Assembly (NCBI RefSeq): GCF_004664715.2
Contig: NC_051063.1
Location: forward strand, 114,252,829-114,316,828
DNA length: 64,000 bases
Reading direction: 5' to 3'
Source: Peromyscus leucopus
Taxonomy: Eukaryota > Chordata > Mammalia > Rodentia > Cricetidae
The position numbers were made by a program, and so were the translations under genes. The notes beneath the pieces are model-generated. The model did no database searches. It was not told where the DNA came from and saw nothing but the letters and a program-made list of their open reading frames with translations. Shown here piece by piece: positions 12,082 through 24,476 of this stretch; the first letter of the stretch is position 1; each line of letters opens with the position of its first letter.

Positions 12082-12178
12082 GAAGGCAGGAATTCAAGAT
12101 CATCCTTAGCTAAAGAATAGATCTGAGGCTAGCTCAGCTATGTGAAATTATCTCAAAATAAGCAAAAGCAAAAGAAAC
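12082..12178 (+). repeat. Old B1-like remnant
   Basis: The blocks gaaggcaggaattcaagatc, atccttagct and gaaattatctcaaaataagc follow the B1 right part with heavy decay. Confidence 0.45.
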
Positions 12179-12209
12179 TTAAGTAATATAACAATTAATT
12201 CTTGGGAGG

Positions 12210-12385
12210 CAGACAGCTGGAGGGATGTCTCAGTAGTCAGGAATACTTACTGTTCTCCCAAAGGTCCCAATTTCTGTTTCCAGCACCCACTCTGGGCAAC
12301 TTATGACCACTTGCAACTCCAGTTCCAGAGGATTTGATGCCCTCTTGTGGCCTAAATGAGGCATCAGCACACAAACATACAAATA

Positions 12386-12429
<44 letters not shown>
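12210..12429 (+). repeat. B2 SINE with (CA)n tail
   Basis: agctggagggatgtctcag, then tttccagcacccac and cttgcaactccagttcc, fit B2. The tail is (CA)n at 12388-12429. Confidence 0.8.
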
Positions 12430-12433
<4 letters not shown>

Positions 12434-14137
12434 ATGATTATTTTTAAGATGGGTGAAAAATAAAGACACAAATGATGTAAATTTTCATCCATTGAAAAAG
12501 AAAAGTGAAGGTCTAAAATGGAAAAACTGTGAAGTGATATTTTCATATTATTCAGAATCATGAAAATAATTACTGGTAACATTAAAACTAGAACAGGTTA
12601 AAAGCAATCCCTTTTTAATGTAGATTTGAGATAAAGATGAGTGGTAGAAGGTGAACACAGCTCAACAAGGTCTAGCATCATGGATCCCTGGCTGGTAAGG
12701 GAAATAATGTGATCTTTTTCCAAAGTGCAACTAGACTACTCAGACTACTAGGGTATTTAGTGTTTGTTTTCCTTTATAATTTTTAAGACAGATACCAGAG
12801 CTTGTGTATGGCTTCTGAAGGGACTGAAAATCAGATTAGCATTAAAACAGCATCTCAGACTGAATTGTGGAGAATGGATTTTAGAGAGAACTTGTCATGA
12901 ACACTATTATTTCTACAGTTAAAGCAAACATGGCAGTGTGTGTGTGAAAACAGCATACCAACAGCAAAACATACTGTTTTTGTTCAGTTGTAGAGTGCAC
13001 AAGATACCAAGTCAATTAAACTGAAACAGCATTGGAATAGTTTGCTGAAATATATTTGTTTCTTCTGTAAAGTAAATGTTCACACAAAGAAAAAGAGCCA
13101 GTATCTGTTATCTAAAGAGAAGTTGAAAATAAGTGACATTGTGCTACAGATGTCAGTTCTATGTATGTGTCCATATCCATCTAACTTTGAGTTTTTCATT
13201 CCTCAGTGATAATATTCTAATAAATTCTGATGGCTAAATCTAATTAATGTATTTTTTAATTTTTCAGGAAAAGCAATAATGATATTGATATTTAGGAATC
13301 TAAAGACACAAATTAAACTTCTGTAACCACTCAAAAAAAAAGTAGAGTTTCATTAGTTCGTGTACTCTTCACTCTGCACAGCCATCTACACACTTGCCAA
13401 AATACCATTCAACTACCAGCAATTACGTTTGGATCCTAATCAAAAATGAGAGTAATCTACAACTCTGAGTTTTAAAGTACTTAGATGCCAAGTGTTGAAT
13501 TTTCCTACTTAAACTCTATTTTAAATTCCAAATAATATAGAAAAAAAATAAACAATGAAAATGGATCTACCATTCCAGGATTCTAAAAGAGCATATTATT
13601 CTTGGCTAAGGGTGGAAAAAATCAGCAAGTAAATCCATTAATTCTCTTCTCATGCCAGAAAAGGAAGGGAGGCAAAATCTTAAGCTTTCTTTCTTGATTA
13701 ACTTTTCATTGACTTGTTTTCAATGTTCTCTAAGAGGCCCAATTATATTAAGATTTAGCAGAGGGAGTCAATGTGTTTGATTAGGAAATATAAATGGAAA
13801 TAGAATTTAATCAGAAAAATTATTGGGATTTTACCCTACAGATTAAATAAATTCTTGGTGCTATTTTTAAACAAATTATATAACCTACTTTGCAATCAAG
13901 CAACGTTGATTCTATTTTTTATGATCTGTTATACATGGACTATATCTAGACTGTGGTGATGAGCTATGATCAAGGAAGGTAAATTTTCTCTCATCAAAAA
14001 CCAGGAACCCTGTATTCTTATTGCCAACCTCCCTCTTCAACACACACAAATTCCTATATGAATGAGAGAGCAGAAAACAAAATAATTACATTATCAACAA
14101 AAATACAAAAAGCCACAATATTATTAGACAGGAACAA
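12430..14137. other. AT-rich intronic sequence, nothing recognised
   Basis: I see no nameable repeat, exon or RNA gene in this 1.7-kb stretch. Confidence 0.5.
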
Positions 14138-14504
14138 TATCTTAGTGTTTTATTACTAGGAAGAAACACCAGACCAAGGGAACTCCTATAAAATGAAGCA
14201 CTTAATTGGAGCTTGCTTACAATTTTGGGTTTTAGTCCATTATCACCATGGCAGGGAGCATGACAGCACACAAGAAGGCACGATGCTGGAGAAGTAGCTG
14301 AGAGTTCTACAAATGGGTCTACAGGGAGCAGTAAGAGAGAGACTCTGGGCATGGTATGGACTTTTGAAATCCCAAAGCTCACCCCCAATGGTACACTTCC
14401 ACCAACAAGGTCATACCTCCTAATTCCTTTAAATAGTGCCACTCCTTGATAAAAGCATTCAAGTGTATGAGCCTATGGGGGCCATTCTTATTCAAACCAC
14501 CACA
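14138..14504 (-). repeat. 3' LTR of the MaLR provirus
   Basis: It ends on the plus strand with ttcaaaccaccaca, the reverse of the LTR start. The outer end reads tatcttag instead of tgtcttag. Next to its inner edge the minus strand reads gggccagagagtagac, a purine-rich stretch in the polypurine-tract position. Confidence 0.8.
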
Positions 14505-15867
14505 GTCTACTCTCTGGCCCATATAGGCTTATAGCATATCAGAATGCAAAAATGCATTCAGTCCAATCTCAAAAATCACCATAGTCTATCATAGTCTCAG
14601 CACTATTTAAAAACCCAACTACAAAATCTCTTTAGAGAGTCATTACAATCTCTTAGCTGTAACTGTAACATCAAAATCAGACAGCAGATCACATACTTCC
14701 AACATACAATGGCAGAGAATATGCATTACCATCCCAAAAAGGAGGAAAGAGAGCATAGTGAGAAAATACTGGACCAAAGCAAGACTGAAAAACCAGCAGG
14801 ACAAACTGCAATTTCTGCATTTCCATGTCTAATGTCAAAGTTCTTCAAGTATCCAACTAATTTCAGCATTGTTGACTGCAATATACTTCTCTTTCTTGGA
14901 CTAGTTCCACATCCTGTGTGCAGCTTTCCCTAGCAGGTATCCCATGACTAGTATCTCCAACACCTTGGGGTCTCTAATGAAATCCAGGCTTCACCTTCAC
15001 AGCTTCACGCAATGGCCTCTCTGGGCCTCCATGCAGGGACACCTCTGACACACACTTGGCCTCATCAGTTTTCCTTAGCCTTGGAGAGAGATTTCACAAC
15101 CTCTTACATCCTTGACTCTAAAGCCAGAACCAAGTAGCAAAAGCTGTCAAGTTCTGCTACTTGCTGGGGCTGGAACTTAGCTGCCTCATTCAAATACATT
15201 TTCATCAGCTTTCTGTTTTTGATGGATTTCTTCACTGTTTAAGCTTTTCTTTAATTCTTTTTCACAAGTTGGAAGCTTAGCTGGGTGGGGTCTTGCCCTG
15301 AGATCACTAGTCCTTTTATTCTATTTAGTATCAGGCTTTTCTTTAAACTTTTTATCTCCTTGAGCACTGGATTTAGTTCCATTATACTTCCTGGTGCTCT
15401 TTTTCTCCTCAAACTGTGCATTTTGTATTTTCCTTTCCTTAGCTTGTTTATTTTCATTATAGATCTGCATAAGAATGATCATTAATAATGACTGACACAG
15501 TCAATACCAGGCTATCTTGAAACCTCCTCTGCCAACACTATGAATCCAAAACTCTTTAATTTAGTCTCAGGCAGATTTTTTGGACAAGGGCAGAAAGTAG
15601 CTACATTCTTCAACAAAATATGACAAGAAAGGTCTCTAAACCACTTACTAACATGCTTCTCCTCTGAAACCTCTTGATGCAGGCCTCACATTTTACATCA
15701 CACTCAGCACCACTGTCTCTCATGTTCCTACTAATATGGTCCATTAGGTCCTGCTTAAAGCATCCAATGACTTTTCTAGTCCAGAGTCCCAAAGTCTTCC
15801 ATATTCCCCAAAACAAAAGCATGGTCAGGCCTAACACAGCAATGCCCCACTCCTGGTACCAAATTTC

Positions 15868-16233
15868 TGTCTTAGTCCATGTTTTATTTCTATGAATAGA
15901 CACCAAGGGAACTCTTATAAAAGAAAGCATTTAATTGGGACTTGCTTACAGTTTTAGAGTTTTAGTCCATTATCATCAAGGCAGGGAGAACAGTGGCACA
16001 CAGGCAGACACAGTGCTAGAGATGTAGCTGAGAGTTGTACAAAGGAATCCACAGGCAATAGGAAGAGACTCTAGGTATGGTATGGACTTTTGAAATCCCA
16101 AAGCCCACCCCCAGTGATACACTTCCTCCAATAAGGCCATACCTCCTGATTCTTCTCAAATAGTGCTATTCCCTGATAACTAAGCATTCAAATATATGAG
16201 CCTATGGAAACCATTCTTATTCAAACCACCACA
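15868..16233 (-). repeat. 5' LTR of the MaLR provirus
   Basis: It is bounded by tgtcttag on the inner side and ccaccaca on the outer side, and aligns end to end with the other LTR. Confidence 0.8.
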
Positions 16234-16964
16234 AATAGCAAACTTAGATGCTCTGTGGTCATCCCCCTTCAGGTACTCTCCAACATTTATGAGAGGGTTT
16301 ACCTGTCCTTTGCCCTAAGTCTAGTGAGTATCTCTATTTCCCTAAATTGCCAGTGCTTTAACAACTGATCTTCAGCCCATCAATAACAACAAGCTTTATC
16401 ATTCTGAGCACTTGCTGTGTGTTGTGGATTGGAGTATATGAACTGAGCACTAAGATAAACACTGCTGTTATCTTCCAATTGCAGACAAAGAAATCAAGTG
16501 TTAAAGATTAAGAAGTGATAGTTTTAGGTGTCCTGAAATGTATACAGTTAGTAAACTGCTGTTTGGTTCCAAAACTACTTTCTTCACTCATAACACACCA
16601 AGGATCTTGCCATCATAGGATGTCTAATCTTTTTCCCATATTATCTGCCCATTAGTGAATTTATATTCTATAATTCACTATTTTTTTAAACAAGATGATA
16701 TCTTAAAATTAGAATGATCATGGCTTCCATTGAATAGTCTTCTTACTAAAGAGACCAGATCAAAACCAATAACTAAAGTGCAAGTCTGTTCAATTTTCTG
16801 GCTTTTTTAGTCCAAAAATCAAATAATAAATTATATTTTATCAACTCTAGTCATCTGAATACAGCAGTGCTTACCAAACATTTCCAATATTACCTTAAAT
16901 CACTCACAATATAGATGTCTCAAGAGCTCTGAACTCTCAGTTCTACTTAGCCTTTAAAAATCCT
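16234..16964. other. AT-rich intronic sequence, nothing recognised
   Basis: No repeat or exon is recognised. Confidence 0.5.
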
Positions 16965-17576
16965 TCAACTGAGGGTGCCTTAACTTACCTTCCCCTATAA
17001 TCAGATTAATGACTACCCTAATTGTCATCATAGAACCTACATTCAGTAACTAATGGAAGCAGACACAGTGACCCACAGCCAAGAACTGGTGTGAACTCCT
17101 AGGCTTCAGTTAAAGAGAGGGTGGATGTATTATCGGAGCAAGTGATGTCAAGATCATGATGGGGAAAACCACAGAGACCATTGACTCAAGCTGGTGGAAG
17201 CTCACGAACTCTGGCCTGTCAGCTGGGGAACATGCATGAGACCAAACTAGGCCCACTGAATGTGAGTGACAGTTATGTGTCTAGATCTGTTTAGGGAGAC
17301 CCTGGCAGTGGAACCAGGACTTATCCTGGGTGCATGAAATGGCGTTTTGGAACACATTCCCTAGGGTAGGATACCTTGCTCAACCTTGACACCAAGGGGA
17401 GGGTCTTGGTCCTGCCTCAACTTAGTATACCAGACTTGGTGAATCCCCAAGGGAGGCCTTAACCTCTCTGAGGAGTGGAGGGGGGGTGGGATGGGGAGAG
17501 GTGGGGAGGGTGGGAGAAGGGGAGGAAAGAGGAACTGGGATTGGTATGTAAAATAAATTTTTTAAATAAATAAAAA
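16965..17576 (+). repeat. L1 3' UTR, 5'-truncated copy
   Basis: It matches the 3' UTR at 62440-63045 base for base over long stretches: gactaccctaattgtcatca, ggtcctgcctcaac, then gaggagtggagg and atgtaaaataaatttttt. It ends in an A-rich tail. Confidence 0.85.
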
Positions 17577-17760
17577 AGAATATATATATGCAGATACATA
17601 ATTCATGTAATAACTATTAGTGGAAAAAAGAGGCCATGAATTTGAAAGAGAGCAGTGAGGAATATATAGGAAAGTTTGGGGGGGAGGAAAGAGAAGAAGG
17701 AAATGTAATTAAATTATAATCTCAAAAATAAAAATCATTAAAAGAGTTAAAATAAAAATA
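17577..17760 (+). repeat. Lx-type L1 3' tail
   Basis: aagaggccatgaatttgaaa, then agaaggaaatgtaattaaat and ataatctcaaaaataaaa, is the terminal part of an Lx-like L1 3' UTR. It matches 19505-19610. The L1 at 16965-17576 seems to have landed in or beside it. Confidence 0.75.
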
Positions 17761-18451
17761 AAGACAAAGAGTAACATAAAAACAAAACTAGCTAGTACAG
17801 TCTGTAAGCTTTTACTTCCTTGAAGATGCTTGCTAAGTCTTAAGTAGCTCAGAATCGGAGAAGCCAACTCAAATCAAATAGAAAAATAAAAGCAGAGATT
17901 GTTTGCTGAGTCTTGCTAAGCCTGGATGCTAAGAATTTCCACAGACAATAGCTAAAACATTAAACAGGTATCTTCATTTTCGTATGGTACTCAGGGTACA
18001 AACTTAAGAGTTTAGCTACATGAAAGCAGAGTAACCTTGATCATATTGGTGCTAGAAAAGGATGAGATTATGTTATAAACTTGACCGTAGCTCTGCATTA
18101 GAGAAATATGTTACTGGATTTAGATGTAAGGCCTAACTCTGGCTATAGTACATAATAAAAGGGTGATTGTCTTCTTAAAAAAAAATATTAAAAAAATAAT
18201 AATCCTCCAACCAAAGAATGTGCAAAGATGGCACAGATACAACAAAAATAGATCTTATGTGTCCCCTAAAATAATGTAGCCAGAAAGCTAACTGACTCAG
18301 CTTCTTTGCTAGAGTCCAAGACACTAGCCCAAGATGAACCCTCCAGGCAGAAAAGGTAGAGACTCTTATGGAAAAGTAAGACACACTGAAATGAGCCATG
18401 AAACCAGAAAAGAGTAATCAGAGAAAAATTACCCTAACCTTTAAATTAAAC
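17761..18451. other. Intronic sequence, nothing recognised
   Basis: No repeat or exon is recognised. Confidence 0.5.
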
Positions 18452-18809
18452 AACTCTTGCTGTGGATATCGTTCTATATAAATAAAACACTGATGGCCAG
18501 TGACCAGACAGGAAGTATAGGCAGGACAAGAAGAGAGGAGAATTGGGGAAACAGGAAGAAGGGGGAGAGACACTGCAGCCACCGTGAGGACAAGCAGCAT
18601 GTAAAGACGCCGGTAAGCCACCAGCCACGTGGCAAGGTATAGATTTATAGAAATGGGTTAATTTAAGATATAAGAACAGTTAGCAAGAAGCCTGCCACGG
18701 TCATACAGTTTATAAGTATTATAAGCATCTGAGTGATTATTTTATACGTGGATTGTGGGACTGCGGGGTTTGGTGGAACCTGGAGAGAAGCCCTCCAGCA
18801 ACAAACTCT
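18452..18809 (+). mobile_element. Solo LTR, class II ERV, family A copy 1
   Basis: The LTR runs 18458-18803 with TG...CA ends and an exact 6-bp duplication AACTCT (18452-18457 and 18804-18809). It shares its body with the LTRs at 56866-57408 and 60094-60618: tgctgtggatatcgttct, tataaataaaaca, the palindrome gccacgtggc (18624-18633), gggttaatttaagatataag and agcctgccacgg. Its 3' end differs from the other two copies after about 18720. Confidence 0.9.
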
Positions 18810-18847
18810 GTTATTGAATGGCGCATGGGGGGGGCGATTTAAGATGT

Positions 18848-18970
18848 GGAAAGAGTTGAGTGTGGTGCCTTATGCCTGAAATCCTAGCAACTGGGAGGAT
18901 GAGGCATGAATATCACAAGTCAAGGCCAGCCTGAACAACACAATAAAACATAGTGTCAAAAAAAAATATG
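18848..18970 (+). repeat. Old B1-like SINE
   Basis: gttgagtgtggtgccttatg, cctgaaatcctagcaactgg and caaggccagcctgaacaaca are B1 blocks, ending in an A-run. Confidence 0.7.
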
Positions 18971-19261
18971 AGTAAGAGTAACCATTTATCAGTCATTACT
19001 ACAAAAGTGCTATGGAAAGAAGAAAGCCTCATGCCTGGAGATGAAAGCCCCTTCCACCTCGGCTTAGTGGAGTCTTCAAAATAGGAAAACTGAACTATGC
19101 TGAAAAGCAGAGGTATCTATGAGAAAGATTAGAGGTTTGGCTTCAGACTACTGCAGTAAAGCAAGTGTCACGATAAAGTGAACTACCCCTTTTTTATTTA
19201 CTAATGTATGTAAAATGTATATTTATTCTGTACTGCAGTCTGTTAAGTGCTCAGTAGCATT

Positions 19262-19439
19262 ACGTCTGCCTCAACCCTACACATAGAACTACATGAAGAA
19301 AGAAATACTGAGAATGGGATAAGTAATCTTCTCCAGGGACCAGCACACCAAAATTAGTTATCCAATACCAAAGGGTTGGCCCTGAAAACATACACAAGTA
19401 ACAGTATTCAGACCTAGTAGGTTACATATATGAATACAA

Positions 19440-19487
<48 letters not shown>

Positions 19488-19616
19488 GTATGTATGCAAC
19501 AACAAAAAAAGGCCATGAATTTGAAAGAGAACAAGGAGGTATGGGAGAGTTTGAAGGGAGGAAAGGGAAGGGGGAAATGATGTAATTATAACCTCAAAAA
19601 AAAAGGAAAAAAATTA
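19262..19616 (+). repeat. Lx-type L1 3' UTR with (CA)n
   Basis: Characteristic blocks in order are cagcacaccaaaattagtta, tccaataccaaagggttgg, (CA)n at 19442-19485, then aggccatgaatttgaaagag and aaatgatgtaattataacct. Confidence 0.8.
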
Positions 19617-19802
19617 AGAAACTAAATGGTCGCCAGGTGGTGGTGGTGCATGCTTTTAATCCCAGCACTCGGGAGGCAGAGCCAGGAGGATCTCTGTGAG
19701 TTTGAGGCCAGCCTGGGCTACCAAGTGAGTTCCAGGAAAAGGCATAAAGCTACACAGAGGAACCCTATCTCAAAAAACCAAAAAGAAAAGAAACTAAATG
19801 GT
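19617..19802 (+). repeat. B1 SINE with 14-bp target-site duplication
   Basis: B1 runs 19631-19788. It is flanked by an exact agaaactaaatggt duplication (19617-19630 and 19789-19802). It inserted just after the Lx tail. Confidence 0.95.
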
Positions 19803-20689
19803 TGGATTAAAAGTATATTATTTCTAAAAGAATGTGAAGCATCCTGTGAGCAGTTAGAAACACTGCTAATAGATTTCTTCAGTTGAAGAACCAAGGGCTT
19901 TCAGCTTGTAAAAATGCAGAATCTTCAAAATAGAGCAACTTGCATTCAAATGAAGCACAATGCTATGAGATATGCCTACAAAGGGATTCTAGACATCCAA
20001 AAAGGAAAGGGCACCCTGGATGCTAAACCATGTACACCAAGGTAAGGGAAATATCAATGAGCTCTTGAGGAAATACAAGGTTGACAGCCTATGAAAGACA
20101 AACAGAACTGGACTCAATCAAGCTGGAGAGAGAGACTGAGAATGTGATCACAGAGGCCCAGAGTTTTGCACTTTATTTCAGAAAAGCAGGAGAAGCACTC
20201 AGAGATTTTTAGTGAATAACCTAGTGCATGGTTATTTAAAAATGAGATTCTGACAAGGTTCAGTAGGCACAAAGAATCTTCAAAATAAATACCGTCTTTA
20301 AAAGGGTGGAAAGAAAAGGGAGATGATGTTAAATATTTAAATAAATTAATATTTGGACTGGAATGAACATAAAGTAACTGTAATCATATTCACTGTATAC
20401 AAAATGTTAGAATCTAAGTAAGACTAATGTGTTTGCAAATCCACTAAGCTGCTCATCTCCCATAGCAATTTAGAGAGAGATATTAATTTAGGCTTTACAC
20501 AGACTACCTCAAATCTATGTGAAAGAATAATGCCTCACTGGACAAGCTTACACATTTTAAAACTCTAAAATTGTTTTAACATTGAAATTACAAAATACTT
20601 TCCAAATATGTATTCAGTGTCATGAATAGAAAGATTGTTTCTAAACTACTTCCTATTTGTATCATACTGTAATAATTTATCACCATTAT
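19803..20689. other. AT-rich intronic sequence, nothing recognised
   Basis: No repeat or exon is recognised. Confidence 0.5.
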
Positions 20690-20937
20690 ATCAGTGCTTT
20701 GGGGAGGCAGTGCTATGGAGGTAAATCTAAGGACTCATTCTGTGTGAGCATTCTATTACTCAGCTACATCCCTTGCCTTTTTTGTTGTTGTTGGTTGTTT
20801 TTTTGTTTTGTTTTGTTTTGTTTTTTGTTTTGAGACAGGGTCTCACTAAGTTGCCCAGTCTGAACTACAGCTCATGATCCCTTTGCATCAGACTCTCAAG
20901 TGTGAGAATTACAGGCATGAATTATCAGGCCTGACCT
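20690..20937 (-). repeat. B1-ID composite SINE (B4-like), minus strand
   Basis: On the minus strand a B1/7SL-like part (gtaattctcacacttgagag, gagaccctgtctc), an A/C-rich linker and an ID-like part (gggatgtagctgagtaatag) follow one another. The linker appears on the plus strand as (TTTTG)n. Confidence 0.65.
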
Positions 20938-23225
20938 ACCTCAATACTTTTATACAAAAATTTTTCTTTCCCCTCGTTCTTGCATTAGTTATCATCTGCT
21001 TTCTTGATCAGAGCCACTCTGACTCAAGTGAAATAGACTCTCAAAGCAAATTTGATAGGCATTTCTTTAATAGTTAATGACCTGAACACCTTTTCTTGCT
21101 ATTGATATCCAGTTTTATTCTACTATGATTTAATAAGACATAAATTATTCCACTTTTGCAGTTAGTGTTTATGTATATGATGATTAAGATGGCTGGATGT
21201 TCTCAGAAAAGAAAAAAAAAAAGACTAGGAACCTAACACAAATTATGAAGGTCTGAGTAAGTTATTTAATGTATAGAAAGGATGAGACTTAGAGATGATG
21301 TATATGGTAATTAAAGTTTGACCTTAAAATAATGAAGGTTAAGATTAACAATTACAAGGACTGGCTAAAATATATGTATAATCAAAGTTTATTTAGAAAT
21401 GTCTGGTTTTTAAAATATTATACAGTTGTTAAAAGTCCCCCACTGGTGTTAACTGATGTTCTGGGTGTTCAGTAGCTATACTTGGTGGCCTCACTAATAT
21501 GGTCAGGGAGATTCAGAGTGATAATATTTTCCCCTGGACTTATAAGGTCAATAAGGTCCCAGAGGACTGTGGGTCATCTTTTGAAATGTTCTATAACTGT
21601 GAGAAGTCATGTTCTCTTGGTCAGGGAAGCTATGAAGACCATAATACTCAATGAATTCTAACCAGCATCCAGTCTACAAGGAGTAGGGTCAACATAGAGG
21701 AAGGAATTCCTCAATACTTCCAAAGGAAGCCATAGTCAAGTCAAGCAAGACTTTTGACTTATTCCCACTTAGCTGGAAAACTCATAAAAGAACATGACTA
21801 AGAGAATTGGTAACTATCCAAGGGATTTCACTCTTGAGATGTTAAACTTAAGTCTACATGAAATATAATTTAGACAACTATATCTCACTGATATTTTCAT
21901 CTTGATACAAAGATGTTGCCAAGATATAAGACTTTACACATTGGCTCATTGCAGCTACTGCCCACAGCCAAGGGAGATAGATCCAATATTGTTTTAACCG
22001 AAAAATTAAATGATGGCTAAATATATCTTCTTTCCTTATCTACAAGCCATGACTTGTAGTTGATTCAACAGGTATCAAAGGGCATGAAAGTGGATTGGTC
22101 TCTTAGGACCAATCTTGGAGGTTAAAGAAAAACAACGATTCCAACAGATGGAGACTCTTAGGAATCCATCAAGAGATTCTAACGGACTTTGATTTAGGCA
22201 TTTTAAAATCCTTTCCATACACCAGTCAAGGATTCCCCCCCCCCCTCCATCTGACAGTTGGGCTCTTTTACGCAGGCCCTCTAGACATGTATGCCCAAAA
22301 TGCCACACTCAACAACCCAAACTCAGGCAGAAGAAGCCATATTGGTCATTGCCCCAATCCCATAATGGCAGTTAGTGCTGCGTCTTCAGAGGACGGAGGG
22401 ATAAGAACAGGGGGTAGAAACTGGTGAGGCATTTAGGGTATGAATAAATAAGTAAACAAACAAACAAACCAAAGAAAAGTAACCAGTTTTTTTCTTGATT
22501 AAAAGACAGAAATGTCCTTGACACTCTTCACAGTTTCATCCTTACCAAGGGCCAAAGATGCCAAATATATTTGGGTAGCTTTGATCTCTGATCTGGCTCC
22601 TAAAGAACTCTAGGGTTGCCTCTTTGGGAATGTTACAGTTACAGAATGTTAAAGCAACAACGAAGTCCTGTTAAGAGAAAACTCCTCCTGACCAAGAGAA
22701 TAGACTCTCTGGCCTGGGTTCAAACCTAACCCTTCAATGGGGTCAAGCCAAACTCCAGGCCAAAGTACCAACCCTAGGAAGATGGGCTCACCTTAAACTG
22801 TGCTAATGAAAGAGACAGAATGATTAATTCTGTGTAAGCCTACCTCAGCTTATTGAGTAAAGTATCACTAGACATTAAACCCTCCCTATTGCAGTTTCTT
22901 ACTCCAAGACAGGTCAGAAAAAGAGAGCCGACATCTTAGTGAGTTTGAAGAAAAGAATGTTTAAAAACAAGAGAAGAGATTTGTAAGAAATATCAAATAT
23001 GGGTCTTTTCTATCAAATACTATAAAATTTGTGTTTAGGACAAGGAATTTACATTGTTTATGTCCCCCACCTTGTAAGTCTCTTATGCAAGTCTTTTATA
23101 GCCCCCCCCCAACCCAGTTTATACAAAGTCCTTTGCTGTATTACAGGAATCTGATGGCCTGGAACAGTGACCCCTGCTCCCCCTCCCCCTTTGTTTCCTG
23201 TGGGTTAGTTCTTTTCATATAAGCC
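20938..23225. other. Unassigned 2.3-kb stretch with homopolymer C runs
   Basis: It holds poly-C runs near 22235 and 23102 and an (AAAC)n run near 22455. It reads less AT-rich than its neighbours and lies directly upstream of an LTR, so decayed ERV internal sequence is possible. I find no gag, pol or env motif in any frame. Confidence 0.4.
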
Positions 23226-23683
23226 TGTTGAATTAGGATTGTGGACCCCAGTTTGAATCTGAAGTCTAGTCTAAATCAATAGAGTTCAGACTTGCTCCCT
23301 CCAGGGCCATGAGAAAGTCCTGATTAGCCTGTAGAGTCTCCTTGAAGGGCTGTGAGAAAGTCCTGATTAGCCCACGGGAAGGAACATACCATCTAGCTAG
23401 ACACAGGCTGCTGATGCCAGCCGAGCCAGAGGTACATTGAGATAGAAAATAAAACTGCCTGCTCCTTAACTCAAGGACAAGATAGATAGTGGTTGAATGC
23501 CTGTGCTATGCCTTGTTCTACTTCTGTCTTTCAAGATTGTATATAAGCTGGCTGTGAAATAAACTCGGGCACTGTTCGGCATTGGCTGGCCGTCCTCTCA
23601 ACTCCATTCTGTCTTCTTCGTTGTCTCTACAATCCACACACCTCTACCCAGATACCCAGTTGACTCATCGGCAGGCTCCAACA
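23226..23683 (+). mobile_element. Probable LTR with TATA box and poly(A) signal
   Basis: The segment starts TGTTG and ends CCAACA, which form an inverted repeat. It has gtatataagctgg near 23530, then gaaataaactcgggcactg, the usual promoter-to-polyadenylation spacing of an LTR. An internal near-duplication (gagaaagtcctgattagcc) occurs twice near 23311 and 23350. I found no matching flanking duplication. Confidence 0.65.
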
Positions 23684-23861
23684 CCTGAGTTAGAATAAAA
23701 ACCAAATGTGCTTCTTGTCTTCATGTGTTCACTTTTTCAAGCACAACCTCTTGGTCAAGAGTGAAGGAAGAAAAAAGAAAAGAAAATCAGATACATCTCT
23801 GGGTCTTCAGTTCTATTTAATTAGAAAGGTTCATATACCATATGATTTTCTTTTCTCTTAT

Positions 23862-24065
23862 GTATGTGAATGTTCTGCCCACATGTACATATGCTCACCA
23901 CATGTATGCCTGATGGCAGCAGACATCAGCAGAAGGCATCAGATCCCCTGGAACTATAGTTATAGATGGTTGTGAGCCACTGTGTGTACGGTTGGGAATC
24001 CAACCTGGGTCCTTTGCAATAGCAGTAAGTGCACTTAACTGCTGAACCATCTCACTGACACCTCA
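23862..24065 (-). repeat. B2/B3-type SINE, minus strand
   Basis: On the minus strand it reads gatggttcagcagttaagtg, then acccaggttggattccc and ttccaggggatctgatgcc. The tail lies at the low-coordinate side. Confidence 0.75.
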
Positions 24066-24476
24066 CATAAATTTTTTTTATCAAATGTATTAAGTTTTTC
24101 TCTGTTAACCTGCCCTTTGTTATAGCTGTGTATCAGCTGTGACCTTACAGTGAGTGAGGAAAAGCATCATTGCCTGCCCATTACCTATATATGTATGTAA
24201 AGCTATATATGTATGGCTTTAAATTATAATGCATTTTTCATTTATAACTTTATTATTTCTCTCATTTCTAACCCCATACAACTTTAAACTGAAAAAAAGA
24301 AGAAACAATTTAGTCTACTCTCAGTTTAAAGGTAAAATTTTTGTCTAGGAAAACTAATGTATCCAGTGCTTTACAGCTAATGTTCATGATGATTTATAAG
24401 GGTTTTATTTTCAATAAATATTTTTAAATATTTATTAAATGTTTTTTATTTAATACTTTTTAAATTTTTTGTTCAT

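Larger units (their letters stand above)
14138..16233 (-). mobile_element. Complete MaLR provirus (LTR-internal-LTR), non-coding
   Basis: Two LTRs of 367 and 366 bp in the same minus orientation enclose about 1.36 kb. On the minus strand each LTR starts TGTGGTGGTTTGAAT and ends in ...aagaca or its decayed form. Just inside the 5' LTR is a primer-site-like stretch (minus strand tttggtaccaggagtgggg), known for MaLR elements. The internal part has no long frame, as usual for these non-autonomous class III elements. The 5-bp flanks aacaa and aatag agree at 3 of 5 positions with two transitions, so the duplication is decayed. The LTRs differ noticeably from each other, so the insertion is old. Confidence 0.82.

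Noticed and set aside
14086..14442. 118-codon minus-strand open frame
   Set aside because: It lies within and beyond a MaLR LTR; no protein similarity.
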